From Streptacidiphilus jeojiense (lineage in GTDB: Bacteria > Actinomycetota > Actinomycetes > Streptomycetales > Streptomycetaceae), in contig NZ_JOEH01000030.1 of NCBI RefSeq assembly GCF_000719095.1, positions 1 to 64,000 of the forward strand: 64,000 nucleotides of DNA, given 5' to 3'. The position numbers were made by a program, and so were the translations under genes. The notes below the pieces were generated by a model. It was given only the letters and a program-made list of their open reading frames with translations. It was not told the DNA's origin and did no database searches. How positions within the stretch are numbered: the first letter of the stretch is position 1; the number at the start of each line of letters is the position of its first letter. Of the stretch, positions 9,639 to 18,739 are shown piece by piece.

Positions 9639-9962
9639 TTATGCCTGCCCGGTCTCGAAGCGGCTCACCTTGCCGCCGTCGACCGTGAACCTCCAGGCAG
9701 TGCGCATCTCACCCCAGGTCTCATTGCGGAAGTTCGCGATCAGCGCGCGCCCTCCGTCGCTCTCGGTCTGCACCTCCATGTGGCCGCGGGAGGAGAAGAT
9801 CTCCTTGTCGATCCACTGTTCGAGGTCGCGGTCTGATCCGTCGTCGGACATGGTCGCGCCCTCGGCGAGCAGCGCGAGGAAGGCTGCGCGGTCGTTGTCG
9901 TTGATCGCGGTCACCAGGGCGCGGACCGTGGGGTCGGAGAGCCGGTTGGTAGCGATGGTCAC
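9639..9962 (-). CDS. SnoaL/NTF2-like small protein
   Basis: A 107-residue protein with the NTF2-like cone pattern: N-terminal helices (TVRALVTAINDNDRAAFLAL), EGATMSDDGSDRDLEQWIDK, then beta strands ending WGEMRTAWRFTVDGGKVSRF. Such folds serve as small cyclases, hydratases or ligand carriers, but no catalytic set can be assigned. It stands alone between the epimerase and the mycothiol-dependent enzyme. Confidence 0.75.
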   Translation of the reverse strand: MTIATNRLSDPTVRALVTAINDNDRAAFLALLAEGATMSDDGSDRDLEQWIDKEIFSSRGHMEVQTESDGGRALIANFRNETWGEMRTAWRFTVDGGKVSRFETGQA

Positions 9963-10195
9963 GGCGAGGCTCCTGGGGAGTGGGGGTCGACTGCCAGTGG
10001 ATGGTTACGCAAGGAAACGGAAACTAGCTGTAAGTAACCACGCGGATATGGTGCCACGGTCCGCATCCACGGGCGGCACCAACACGTCTACGAAACCCCT
10101 GGAAGGCGGGCGTACCCGGCCAGCCGCACGGCCAGCCGCAACCGTTCGGCCGTCGGCCGATGAGGGCGGAGCGGTGGGCTGACCGGGCGGCAGGG

Positions 10196-10963
10196 TCAGA
10201 AGCCCGGGAACACCTGCAGCAGTTCGGGGACCACCTCGTGGCCGGGGAGTTCCGCGGAGGTCTGCTCCTGGTCCAGTCGCCCGTAGACGAGCCGCAGCAG
10301 TTCCTCGGCGGGCAGGACCAGGTCCACCGGCCCGCCGTCCGGGGCGGCGGCGAGTTCGACGTCGGGCCCGGTGGTGAGGGTGAAGCGGCGCTGCGGGTCG
10401 GCCGTCTCGACTGCGAGGACCCGGGGTTCGGCAGCGGCCCGGCCGGCCCGCGCCGCGGTGCCGGGCAGGACGTCGATCAGCAGGTGGACCGCGTCAGGGG
10501 ACACCACGGCCGAGGGGTCCAGGACAACGGCGATGTCCCAGGTGTGCAGCGCGTGCTCGCCCAGGCGCATGGCCAGCAGGGCGGCCAGGTCGATGTCCCG
10601 GCCGAACAGGGACACCCGGAACCTGGCCCGGTCGTCACCGGACAGGCCCTCGATCCGGGAGACGAGGGCCTCGTTGGCCTTCACGCTGTCGGCCACCTGG
10701 GCCTCCGGGGACCTGCTGTTCCAGGCGTCCCACAGCGGCTGGAACTGCTCCATGCCCGGGGTCGGGGTGCCGTTCAGGCCCGCGTCCAGGGCCAGGTCGA
10801 AGATCTCGGACTGGCTGCCCAGGTGCGAGGCGACCTGGGCGATGGACCAGTCGTCGGCGTAGGACGGGTGCTGCACCTTCGCGGCGTCGAGCGGTGCCAG
10901 CAGGGCGGCGAAGCGGTTCTGCGAGCTGCGTACTGCCGAGATCCAGGTATCCAGGTCAGGCAT
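10196..10963 (-). CDS. maleylpyruvate isomerase-family, probably mycothiol-dependent enzyme
   Basis: About 255 residues from the ATG at 10963 (MPDLDTWISAV), where the family alignment begins; an upstream ATG adds non-conserved sequence. The N-terminal MDMPI domain has WSIAQVASHLGSQSEIF and RLGEHALHTWDIAV, giving the conserved histidines of the metal site. A C-terminal domain starts near VETADPQRRFTLTTG. Relatives use mycothiol in isomerisation or conjugation and detoxification. Substrate unknown. Confidence 0.85.
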   Translation of the reverse strand: MPDLDTWISAVRSSQNRFAALLAPLDAAKVQHPSYADDWSIAQVASHLGSQSEIFDLALDAGLNGTPTPGMEQFQPLWDAWNSRSPEAQVADSVKANEALVSRIEGLSGDDRARFRVSLFGRDIDLAALLAMRLGEHALHTWDIAVVLDPSAVVSPDAVHLLIDVLPGTAARAGRAAAEPRVLAVETADPQRRFTLTTGPDVELAAAPDGGPVDLVLPAEELLRLVYGRLDQEQTSAELPGHEVVPELLQVFPGF

Positions 10964-11089
10964 GGGCTTCCGATCAGTTGCCGGCTCGGTCCGAGCCGGA
11001 TGAGGTGCGTACCGGCCTACCGCGTGGGTACTGGATCCACTGTAATCAAGGACGCGCTGCCGCACCGTCAGCCCTGCCCGGGTCGGTCG

Positions 11090-12037
11090 CTACGCGGCGG
11101 GGGCGGGGGTTGGGGACTCGGCGGGCTCCGGGGTTCTGGGTGGGGTGGGCTGTTGCCGCTTCAGGAGCGGGCGGCCGGTGAGGAACCTTTCCAGCAGTGC
11201 GCCGAAGGTCAGGGCGATGGTCGTCCACAGGAGCAGTTGGTTGAGCAGCGAGTACCAGCGGAACTTCCACAGCACGTCCGCGTCGAAGCCGGGGTAGACG
11301 ATCTGCCCGGGCTGGTACGTCTTCCCGTCGACGGTCAGTGCGTGGGTGAGGATGTTGACGATCGGTTGCGGGGTCTCGGTGGCGGCGCGGCCGTATCCGA
11401 ACTGGTCGGCCGCGGCCACGTTCGCGGACAGGTGGCCGAGCGAGGGCAGCAGCTCGATCAGCGTGCCGTACAGGACGAGGAACGCCACTGCCGAGAGCAC
11501 CACCGAGGTGGTCATCGAGTAGCGCCGGGAGAGCACCCGCGCCAGGTGGACGGCCAGGGCGAGCAGCAGGAGCGAGCAGCACACCATGGCCAGGTAGAGG
11601 TGTCCGCGGGTGGTGATGGTGAAGGTGTGGCCGATGGCCGGCGGGTTGGCCGGGTACTTCACGTACGGCAGTAGGAAGACGCCCAGGAATCCGAAGGCGG
11701 CGATGCCCCAGACCAGGTTGCGCGGGCGTACCTGGAACCGGCCGTGCATGACCGTGTAGGCCACGGCGATGAGCAGGCCCATGCCGACCGAGAAGGCGAT
11801 CAGACCGGTGGCGATGCCCACGGTGGACTGGATGGAACGGGAGAAGATCTCCGGCCCGTCCGGGGCGACGGTGCGGCCTGCGGCCTTGTTCATCGCGGAC
11901 AGGACGTCGTCGCGGCCGGACTCGTAGTCGATGGCCTTGTTGATGAGGGGTTCGGCGAAGATGCGTGAGAAGGCGAATGCGAGCACGCCTGCGAGTCCTC
12001 CCGCGAGCGCGCCGCGGAGGATGGTTCTGATTTCCAT
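11090..12037 (-). CDS. cbtA: CbtA cobalt transporter subunit
   Basis: A 315-residue membrane protein with about seven hydrophobic segments. It starts with the family opening ILRGALAGGLAGVLAFAFSR and has PLINKAID and FLLPYVKYPANPPAIGH further on. The C-terminal tail is Pro-rich. It lies 19 bases downstream of cbtB in the same operon under a cobalamin riboswitch, as expected for the CbtAB cobalt uptake system that feeds cobalamin synthesis. The ATG at 12037 follows the cbtB stop directly, consistent with coupled translation. Confidence 0.93.
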   Translation of the reverse strand: MEIRTILRGALAGGLAGVLAFAFSRIFAEPLINKAIDYESGRDDVLSAMNKAAGRTVAPDGPEIFSRSIQSTVGIATGLIAFSVGMGLLIAVAYTVMHGRFQVRPRNLVWGIAAFGFLGVFLLPYVKYPANPPAIGHTFTITTRGHLYLAMVCCSLLLLALAVHLARVLSRRYSMTTSVVLSAVAFLVLYGTLIELLPSLGHLSANVAAADQFGYGRAATETPQPIVNILTHALTVDGKTYQPGQIVYPGFDADVLWKFRWYSLLNQLLLWTTIALTFGALLERFLTGRPLLKRQQPTPPRTPEPAESPTPAPAA

Positions 12038-12056
12038 GGTGGGTGTCGGTTTCCCG

Positions 12057-12287
12057 TCAGTGGCAGGGGAAGCCGAGGAAGTGGCGCGAGTCGTGCACCC
12101 ACTCGTGGATCACCATGGTCTTGCCGAACACCGAGGCCATGCCCTCGTCGACACCGACGAAGTAGTACAGGCCCAGGGCGACCAGGACGGTCAGGCTCAG
12201 GATGACGGCGACCCGGCCGCGCGAGATCGCCTCGGGCGAGACCGTGATTCCGGGCAGCGGGGTGGAGCCGTGGACGGCAGACGACAT
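12057..12287 (-). CDS. cbtB: CbtB cobalt transporter subunit
   Basis: A 76-residue protein with one membrane segment (VILSLTVLVALGLYYFVGV) and a histidine-rich C-terminus (VIHEWVHDSRHFLGFPCH) that forms the expected metal-binding tail of CbtB. It begins at the ATG at 12287, preceded by GAGGAGGAC. The cobalamin riboswitch ends about 45 bases upstream. CbtB and CbtA together import cobalt, and high cobalamin should switch the pair off. Confidence 0.95.
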   Translation of the reverse strand: MSSAVHGSTPLPGITVSPEAISRGRVAVILSLTVLVALGLYYFVGVDEGMASVFGKTMVIHEWVHDSRHFLGFPCH

Positions 12288-12332
12288 GAAGTCCTCCTCG
12301 GGGATGGGGCGTCCCTCGTTGTTGTTGGAGCG

Positions 12333-12430
12333 TCATGACGGAGACGTATCTGGCTGACCAGCCCCTTGCCGGGGTGGTTCACAGTGGCGCTACCGCGTCG
12401 GATTCCCACCGACTTCCGTACACCGTCATA
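12333..12430 (-). promoter_or_regulatory. cobalamin riboswitch controlling cbtBA
   Basis: Read on the minus strand, the RNA carries GGAAGTCGGTGGGAATCCGAC, then GCGCCACTGTGAACC and AGCCAGATAC, the conserved core of a B12 aptamer. The ends tatgacgg (12423-12430) and ccgtcatga (12333-12341) close the P1 helix. It precedes the cobalt transporter genes, a standard target. Cobalamin binding would hide the cbtB ribosome site. Confidence 0.93.
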
Positions 12431-12653
12431 CAGTGCGCAAGTGTAGGAGTTCTTATGCCGTCTTCACAATGAGCGGGTACCGGCGGGGCCGGTGACGCCG
12501 CTCACTCCGGCTGTCGCCGCAGACCCACGGTGAACTGCACGGTCGTCTGCCACGGGCCGCGAGGCCGCGAGCATGGAACCCCCGCTCATCGCGCCCCTGC
12601 CCCCTCCCCCCCCTGGTACGGCACGGTAGGCAGAGGGAGTCCGAGCGGGCCGA

Positions 12654-12998
12654 TCAATCCCGCTCCGCGCTGCCCCGTCCTTCTGGCGTCGGTTCCTCGC
12701 TGCGGGTCGTGAGCCCCCGGCCCGGGCTGCACACGGCCCGCAGCGAGGCCGCGCGGTCGCGGTGGCCGCAGGTGCGGTGCCGCACGTCCGGACAGCTGTC
12801 CAGCTCCCCGAGCAGCACCACTGCTGTATCGAGGAGGGCGCGGGTCACGTCGAGGTCCTGGCGCAGTCTGCGCACGCGGTTGGCCTGGCCGCCGATCTGG
12901 CGACGGCTGGCCCGCAGTGACTCGTACTGCTCGACCGTCAGCAGCACCAGTTCCTCACCGTCTCTGAAGATCCGCTCCGGTTCCGGTTGCCTTGACAT
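12654..12998 (-). CDS. hypothetical protein with coiled-coil helix
   Basis: About 114 residues from the ATG at 12998, set by GGAGGAAGG just upstream. Residues 1-75 are helical: IFRDGEELVLLTVEQYESL, then RQIGGQANRVRRLRQDLDV and TRALLDTAVVLLGELDSC. They suggest a dimerising coiled coil. A Cys/His-containing stretch (CPDVRHRTCGH) and a polar tail follow. No family was recognised. It is the first gene after the second cobalamin riboswitch, about 320 bases away. Confidence 0.6.
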   Translation of the reverse strand: MSRQPEPERIFRDGEELVLLTVEQYESLRASRRQIGGQANRVRRLRQDLDVTRALLDTAVVLLGELDSCPDVRHRTCGHRDRAASLRAVCSPGRGLTTRSEEPTPEGRGSAERD

Positions 12999-13317
12999 CC
13001 CCACCCTTCCTCCGGAAGTGCCCTGCGGTTCAGCTCCTGAGGCCGGTGGAGCGTGTCCCGCGTCGGTCTCGTCCAGGGTGAGGTGCCGCAATGGCGCCGA
13101 CGGTGGGTGGCGTGAGGGCGGCAGCGCCGACGGCGGTCCGTCGGGAGGGTGTACGACGCACGAGGGGACGACCCTTCGAATGGGGTCGGCACCAGGACCC
13201 CACAACCACTGCGACGTGCCCCGCACCCCGCCGAGGGCTCCGTGTGGAGGCGGCGGGGGACGTGCGGACCCGCGAGGGTTCAGGCTCCACGCTGCAGACC
13301 GTGACAGTGGGAAGCGG
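12999..13317. other. untranslated leader or spacer, no gene seen
   Basis: About 320 bases between the second cobalamin riboswitch and the coiled-coil gene. One minus-strand frame starting in the riboswitch stays open for 130 codons. Its product is Arg/Pro/Ser-rich without domain character, so it is not called. The stretch may include the riboswitch expression platform. Confidence 0.4.
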
Positions 13318-13425
13318 TGCACGTCGCACGGCGGGTATCCCGGCTCGCGGCACAGGCTCGTGCCGCTCACGGTTGCAGGTCAGCGCCGGACTCCCACCGG
13401 CTTCCCCCACGCGTGGACGCATGAA
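13318..13425 (-). promoter_or_regulatory. second cobalamin riboswitch aptamer, target unclear
   Basis: On the minus strand the RNA reads GGGAAGCCGGTGGGAGTCC, GGCGCTGACCTGCAACCGTG, a GCGGCAC/GTGCCGC hairpin and GAGCCGGGATACCCGCC. All are signature blocks of an actinobacterial B12 aptamer. It lies after the chitinase stop codon and points at the 12,654-12,998 gene. The leader between them (about 12,999-13,317) shows no convincing ORF. No cobalamin gene follows, so it may be orphaned or regulate an unrecognised partner. Confidence 0.85.
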
Positions 13426-13658
13426 ATTGTCAGGCCGTCAGATCAACAGCCAGGTTTGCATCGTACGGATCCACGCGCCCGGGCACTACCCCGGTGGTCG
13501 GACGGGCGCCAGGGGCCGGCCGTATGCCCGCCGACGGCGGGCCCGCACCCGAGCGCAAGGACCCGCGCCTGGCCCGGCTGGTCTGGCCGTCCTGACGACT
13601 CCGTCGTCTGCCCGGCGTCGCGCCGCCGGTGCTGCCCCGCGCCGAGGGCACGGCGGCG

Positions 13659-15017
13659 TCAGGGATTGCGGAGGCTGCGTCCGAGCGCCGCGGTGAGCCG
13701 GCCGTCAGCGGTGTCCCCGTCCATCGACCAGACCATCGCGCCGCGCAGGCCCTGCTGCCAGACGTACCGGCCCTTCAGGGCCACGGAGGCGGGGCTGTCG
13801 TAGCTGTAGAAGGTCTGTGACGCCGCGTCGTACTTGTACGGCTCGCCGGCCGCCGGGTCGAAGTAGGTCGTGCCCGGTTCGCCGGTCTCCTGGTTGTAGT
13901 TCATGGTCGTGCCGCCGCCGGTCGCCGTCTGGAACAGGCCGTCCCCGTTCGGGCCGGGTGCGACGCCGGTCCAGTAGTGCGCGTAGTACGGGACGGAGAT
14001 GGCGATCTTGCCGGGTGCGACGCCCTGCGACTCGTAGAAGGTCACCGTGTTGGCGATGTCGAACTGGTAGACCGGCGGGTACGGGTCGCGCGGGTCCGGG
14101 TACAGGCCCGAGGAGAAGTCGGTGGGGCCGTTCGGTTCCAGGCTTCCGTAGACGTCGAAGGTCATCACGTTGAGCCAGTCGACGTACTGGGTCAGTTGTG
14201 CCAGCTGGAGCTGGCCGGCGAGCTGCGGAAACGGCGCTGTGTCGGCGGTCAGCAGGTAGTGCCGGTCCGTGCCGGCGGACGCGGCGTCGAGCTGGGTGCG
14301 GAACTCCTGCAGCAGCGCGGTGTAGTCGGGGATGTCCTGCGCGCTGTAGGGGTTGCCGGCGCCGGGCTGGTCCGGATACTCCCAGTCGACCGACAGGCCG
14401 TCGAAGATCCCGGCGGCAGCGTGCGGACGCAGGCCGGGGATGTCGCCCCTGATGTACTGGTCGATGCACGAGGCGACGAATGCGCGGCGTCCGGCGGCGG
14501 TCTGCGCCAGGGCAGAGAACCGGCCGGACCCGGTCCAGCCACCGATCGCCATCACGATCTTCAGCTTCGGGTACTTGGCCTTGAGCTCGCGCAGCTGGTT
14601 GAAGTTCCCGGCCAGGGCCTGTCCGGGGCGGTCGGCACGACCGTCCACGGACTGTGCGGCGGTGAAAGGCAGTTGGTAGTCGGCCGACGGGTCGGTGCTG
14701 GTGCAGGTGCCGTCCGGGGCGACGCCGCCGAAGGCGTAGTCGAGCTCGGTGAGGTTCCCGATCTCCCCGCTGGTGATCAGGTTCTTCTCGTAGAACCCGG
14801 AGGTGATGCCCCACTGGGTGAAGTAGCCCACGAACTGCTTGCCGCCGTCGCTGCCCTGCTGTGCGACTGGTCGGGGAGTCCCGGCCTCCGCGGCTGCGGG
14901 TACCGTAGCGAGCAGCGCCGCCGAGGCGGCAGCCGCGACGAGCAGTCGGCGGTGCCTGCGGCGCGGTGCGGGAGAGGCGGCGTCGTGGGCTGCGACGGCT
15001 GAGCCGGATGTGCGCAT
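13659..15017 (-). CDS. secreted GH18 chitinase
   Basis: About 452 residues from the ATG at 15017 behind GGAGGG. The N-terminus (RRRHRRLLVAAAASAALLAT ending PAAAEA) is a signal peptide. The catalytic barrel follows: FVGYFTQWGI, LDYAFGGV, LKIVMAIGGWTGSGRF and FDGLSVDWEYPDQPG. The last is the DxxDxDxE motif with Ser in the middle Asp position; the final Asp and the acid Glu are kept. VMTFDVYGS and GAMVWSMDGD complete the fold. No chitin-binding domain is visible. It would degrade extracellular chitin. A DasR-type operator lies in the divergent spacer. Confidence 0.92.
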   Translation of the reverse strand: MRTSGSAVAAHDAASPAPRRRHRRLLVAAAASAALLATVPAAAEAGTPRPVAQQGSDGGKQFVGYFTQWGITSGFYEKNLITSGEIGNLTELDYAFGGVAPDGTCTSTDPSADYQLPFTAAQSVDGRADRPGQALAGNFNQLRELKAKYPKLKIVMAIGGWTGSGRFSALAQTAAGRRAFVASCIDQYIRGDIPGLRPHAAAGIFDGLSVDWEYPDQPGAGNPYSAQDIPDYTALLQEFRTQLDAASAGTDRHYLLTADTAPFPQLAGQLQLAQLTQYVDWLNVMTFDVYGSLEPNGPTDFSSGLYPDPRDPYPPVYQFDIANTVTFYESQGVAPGKIAISVPYYAHYWTGVAPGPNGDGLFQTATGGGTTMNYNQETGEPGTTYFDPAAGEPYKYDAASQTFYSYDSPASVALKGRYVWQQGLRGAMVWSMDGDTADGRLTAALGRSLRNP

Positions 15018-15159
15018 GGGTGACCCTCCACGGGCTGTCGGTCGGCGAGTTGACGAGTTGACGAGCTTTCGGTGCCCGGTCGGGTTCACCGTAGGTCGCC
15101 GTTCCGACGTGCCGACGACGTCGCCGTGGCGCCGGACGTCATCGCCCCTGGCTACTACC

Positions 15160-15175
15160 ATGGGTCTAGACCAGC
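15160..15175. promoter_or_regulatory. putative DasR-responsive element (dre)
   Basis: The palindrome ggtctagacc at 15163-15172 sits in the context ctggtctagaccc on the minus strand, close to the published dre consensus A(C/G)TGGTCTAGACCA(C/G)T. It is 143 bases upstream of the chitinase start and 27 bases upstream of the AfsR-type start. DasR would repress until aminosugar phosphates release it. Confidence 0.65.
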
Positions 15176-15201
15176 AGGGTCGACGGTGGGGGCTCGGCGA
15201 C

Positions 15202-18200
15202 GTGAGATTCGGCATTCTCGGACGGTTGCAGGTCCACGACGACCGCGGACGAGAGCTCCCGGTCCCGGCCGCCCGCCAACGCGTCCTGCTCGCGGCCCTG
15301 CTGCTGCGCCCCAACCAGGTCGTTCCGGTGGAGCAGTTGGCCGAGGCCCTGTGGGACGGTGCCCAGCCGCCCGGCTCGTATGCCACCGTCCGCTCCTACA
15401 CGCAACGACTGCGCACCGCACTGGGCACCGACGGCAGGGCCCGGATCATCACCCGCGCCCCCGGCTACCTGATCAGGACCCACGAGGGCGAACTGGACCA
15501 CCAGTGCGCGCAGACCCTGGCGGCTCGGTGCGAAGCCGCCCTCGGCCGCGCGCAGTGGGAGCAGGCACGCACCGACGCGGTCAGAGCCCTTGACCTGTGG
15601 CGCGACACCGCGCTGGTCGACATCGGCAGCCGCCTGCTCCAGGACGCCTGGCACAGTCGCCTGGAGGAACTGCGCCTGCGGATCACGGAGCGCCGCATCG
15701 AGGCCGAACTCCAGCTCGGTCTCGCCGAATCGCTGCTCCCGGAACTGGCCGACATCGTTCAGCGGCATCCGCTCCGCGAGCAGCCGCTCGGCCTGCTCAT
15801 GTCGGCACTGGCACGCGCCGGACGGCGCGCCGAGGCACTGTCCGCCTACCTGGACGCCCGCGCCACCCTGGTCGCCACCAACGGCATCGAGCCGGGCCCC
15901 GCACTGCGGAGGCTGCACCAGCAGATCCTGTCCGACGAGTACCCGACGGCCCTCCGGGCGCCGACGGCGACCCCCGCGGAACCGGCCGGGCCATTGAGCA
16001 TGACGCACAGTCAACTACCGCCAGAGACACGACATTTCACCGGTCGCGCAGCGGAGGTCCGCACCTTGGTCGAGGTCGCGGGCGCACCGTCGTCCGGGAC
16101 CGGCGGAGCAGCGGTCGCAGCGGTCGCGTTGATCGGCGGAATGGGCGGCATCGGCAAGACCGCGCTCGCGCTCCACGCCGCGCACCGGCTGAGACCGTCC
16201 TATCCGGACCGGCAGTTGTTCCTGGACCTGCACGGACACGATCCCGAAACCGAGCCGCTGACCGCACCGGACGCGCTGGCCCGCCTGCTGCGCCTGTTGG
16301 ACGTGGCGCCGACCCGGATTTCGGGCGACCCCGGGGAGCGCGCCGCGCTCTACCGCGCCCTGCTCGCCGGGACCCGGACCCTGATCGTCCTGGACAACGC
16401 GGTGAGCGCCGCTCAGGTACGTCCGCTGCTGCCGGGCACCTCCGGTTGCCTGGTCCTGGCCACCAGCCGGCGACGGCTGACCGGGCTGGACGAGGCCCAC
16501 TGGGTCTCGCTCGACACCCTGTCCGAGGCAGAGGCGCTGGACCTGCTGGACAAGGTGGCCGGTCCCGGTCGGATCGACACCCGCGATCCGGACGCGGTGG
16601 AACTGATGGCCCTGTGCGGCTTCCTGCCCCTGGCGGTGCGGATCGTCGCGGCACGGCTGCGCTACCACCGTGCCCTGCGGATCGCGGACTTGGTCGCGCA
16701 ACTTCGCGACGAAGGCACCCGACTGGGCCGGCTCCGCGACGAGGACCGCGACCTGGCCGCCGTGTTCGCCTCCTCCTACGCCGCCCTGCCCGAGCCCGAA
16801 CAGCGCCTGTTCCGGCTGCTGGGGCTCGTCCCCGGTGCGGACTTCGACGTCCACACCGCAGCCGCCCTGTCCGGCAGCGACCGGGATATCGCCGATCGGC
16901 TGCTCGAATCCCTGCTGGACCACAATCTGCTGCTCCAGCACGAGTCCGGCCGCTACCGGTTCCATGACCTCGTGCGCATCCATGCCCGGACGCTCGGCGA
17001 CAGCGACGGACGGTCCGTCAAGGAGTACGCAACCGCCCTCGACCGGCTGACCGACCATTACCTGCGCACCTCCGTGGCCGCCGACCGGTTCTTCGTCCGC
17101 CATACCCGCCCGGCGGCAGCATCGGCCGGCGACCGGCCGGTGTCTGACGTCGCCTCAGATGGCGGTCCCCAGCTGGGGGACCGGGCCGCGGCCCAGTCCT
17201 GGCTGCGGGCCGAACGGGCCAACCTGATCGCCGCAGCGCGCGCCTGGCCCGCGCAGACGGTCCCGATCGGCTGCGCGCTCTCCGCGTTCCTCCAGGAGGA
17301 AGGGCCTTGGGACGAGGTGGTCGCGCTGCACCAGGACGCGGTACGGACCGCGGTCGAGCGCGGCGACCACCTCGGCGCGGCGTCCATGCGCTGGGAACTG
17401 GGCCGGGTCCACAATCTGACCAGCGATCACCGGGCCGCAGCCGTCCAGCTGGAGCAGTCCCTCACCGCCCACCGCGCGGCCGGCGACCGGCACGGGGAGG
17501 CGAACGCCCTGTGGGAGCTGGCCCGTTCACGGTCCCTGGCCTGGGATCTGGCGTCCGCGACCGACCTGGACAACCAGGCCCTGCGCATCTTCCAGGACCT
17601 CGGCGACCGCCTCGGCGAGGCGAACGTCCGATGGGCGCTGGGAAACCTGGCCTGGTCGCGCTGGGACCTGCCGACGGCGGCGTCCCACTTCACCGAGGCA
17701 CTGGGCGGCTTTCGCGAACTGGAGCACCGGCTCAACGAATTCGACGCACTCACCGCCCTCGGCGTGGTCAAGTGGGCCGCCGGGGACGTCCACACCGCGG
17801 CCGACCTGCAGCGCCGTGCGCTGAACCTGGCCCGGTCACTGGGACACCGGGTCAACGAGGCCGCGGCCCTGACCGAACTCGGCAGGGTCCACCTGGCCAC
17901 CGCGGACCTGCGCGCCGCGACCGCAACACTGAACGACGCGCTCACCCTGTACCGGGACCTCGGCCTGTCCAGCGGGGTCGCCGCCGCGCTGGGCCAGCTC
18001 GGCCAACTCCACCTCGCCGCCGGGGACATCGTCTCCGCGACCCGGACCCTGACCGAGTCGGCGGCGCTGCATAACAGCCTGGGAGCCCAGTTCCACGAAG
18101 CCCACGTCCAGATCTTCCTGGGACAGGCCCTCGCCGCCTTGGGTGACCTGCCCTCAGCCCGACGCGCCCTGGAGCAGTCCGTGGCATGGGGCCTGCACCG

Positions 18201-18732
18201 GGTCCCGCCGCTGGAAACCCGGGCCAAGGCGGAACTGGCGCGGATCCTCCACGCCGCCGGTGACACATCCGCCGCCGCAACGATGCTGCGGGAGGCCGCT
18301 GCGGCCTACCGGGCGACGGGCGACCAGGGGGGCCTGGGCCTCGTCCACCGGTACCAGGGCGACCTGGCCGCCGACACCGGTGCCGTGCACGACGCCGTCG
18401 CCGACTACCGCGATGCCCTGACCTGCGCCCGCGCCGCGGACGACCTGCTCGGCCAGGCGCACGCGTCGGAGGGCCTCGCGCACGGCCTGGAGCGGACCGG
18501 GGACCGCGCATCCGCACAGGCCCTGCTTCGCGAAGCCGTCGCCCTCCACCAGCGCATCGGCTCAGTCCGGTTGGAAGCGGCGGCCCAGGCGCAGTTGGAC
18601 GCCTGGGCGGGCCGCCTCTCGTCGGCGACACACCTCAGCACCTCGCCGATCCCGGGGCCGAAGGCGGCCTCGCCGCCGGAACACATCGGCGGAAGCAGTC
18701 CAGCCGGGGGTGAGGCGGTCCACAGGTCCTGA
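15202..18732 (+). CDS. AfsR/SARP-type regulator with NB-ARC and TPR domains
   Basis: About 1,176 residues from the GTG at 15202 (opening VRFGILGRLQV, ribosome site GGTGGGGG). An ATG at 15160 would overlap the dre. Residues 1-95 are an OmpR-like DNA-binding domain. Residues 100-245 are the bacterial activation domain (DLWRDTALVDI). An NB-ARC ATPase has Walker A GGMGGIGKTALAL near 313-325 and RTLIVLDNAV as Walker B. From about residue 690, tetratricopeptide-like repeats recur (HLGAASMRWELGRVHN, RHGEANALWELARS, RLGEANVRWALGNLA). Such proteins activate secondary metabolism. The biosynthetic cluster begins 1.4 kb further right beyond the glycosyltransferase, so control of it is possible but unshown. 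Confidence 0.92.
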   Translation: MRFGILGRLQVHDDRGRELPVPAARQRVLLAALLLRPNQVVPVEQLAEALWDGAQPPGSYATVRSYTQRLRTALGTDGRARIITRAPGYLIRTHEGELDHQCAQTLAARCEAALGRAQWEQARTDAVRALDLWRDTALVDIGSRLLQDAWHSRLEELRLRITERRIEAELQLGLAESLLPELADIVQRHPLREQPLGLLMSALARAGRRAEALSAYLDARATLVATNGIEPGPALRRLHQQILSDEYPTALRAPTATPAEPAGPLSMTHSQLPPETRHFTGRAAEVRTLVEVAGAPSSGTGGAAVAAVALIGGMGGIGKTALALHAAHRLRPSYPDRQLFLDLHGHDPETEPLTAPDALARLLRLLDVAPTRISGDPGERAALYRALLAGTRTLIVLDNAVSAAQVRPLLPGTSGCLVLATSRRRLTGLDEAHWVSLDTLSEAEALDLLDKVAGPGRIDTRDPDAVELMALCGFLPLAVRIVAARLRYHRALRIADLVAQLRDEGTRLGRLRDEDRDLAAVFASSYAALPEPEQRLFRLLGLVPGADFDVHTAAALSGSDRDIADRLLESLLDHNLLLQHESGRYRFHDLVRIHARTLGDSDGRSVKEYATALDRLTDHYLRTSVAADRFFVRHTRPAAASAGDRPVSDVASDGGPQLGDRAAAQSWLRAERANLIAAARAWPAQTVPIGCALSAFLQEEGPWDEVVALHQDAVRTAVERGDHLGAASMRWELGRVHNLTSDHRAAAVQLEQSLTAHRAAGDRHGEANALWELARSRSLAWDLASATDLDNQALRIFQDLGDRLGEANVRWALGNLAWSRWDLPTAASHFTEALGGFRELEHRLNEFDALTALGVVKWAAGDVHTAADLQRRALNLARSLGHRVNEAAALTELGRVHLATADLRAATATLNDALTLYRDLGLSSGVAAALGQLGQLHLAAGDIVSATRTLTESAALHNSLGAQFHEAHVQIFLGQALAALGDLPSARRALEQSVAWGLHRVPPLETRAKAELARILHAAGDTSAAATMLREAAAAYRATGDQGGLGLVHRYQGDLAADTGAVHDAVADYRDALTCARAADDLLGQAHASEGLAHGLERTGDRASAQALLREAVALHQRIGSVRLEAAAQAQLDAWAGRLSSATHLSTSPIPGPKAASPPEHIGGSSPAGGEAVHRS

Positions 18733-18739
18733 CAACTGC

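Noticed and set aside
13030..13422. 130-codon minus-strand open frame beginning in the second cobalamin riboswitch
   Set aside because: It begins within the conserved aptamer and its Arg/Pro/Ser-rich product shows no domain or ribosome site.
15047..15065. Tandem gagttgac repeats upstream of the chitinase gene
   Set aside because: Only two short copies; could be a promoter -35 context but too little to call.
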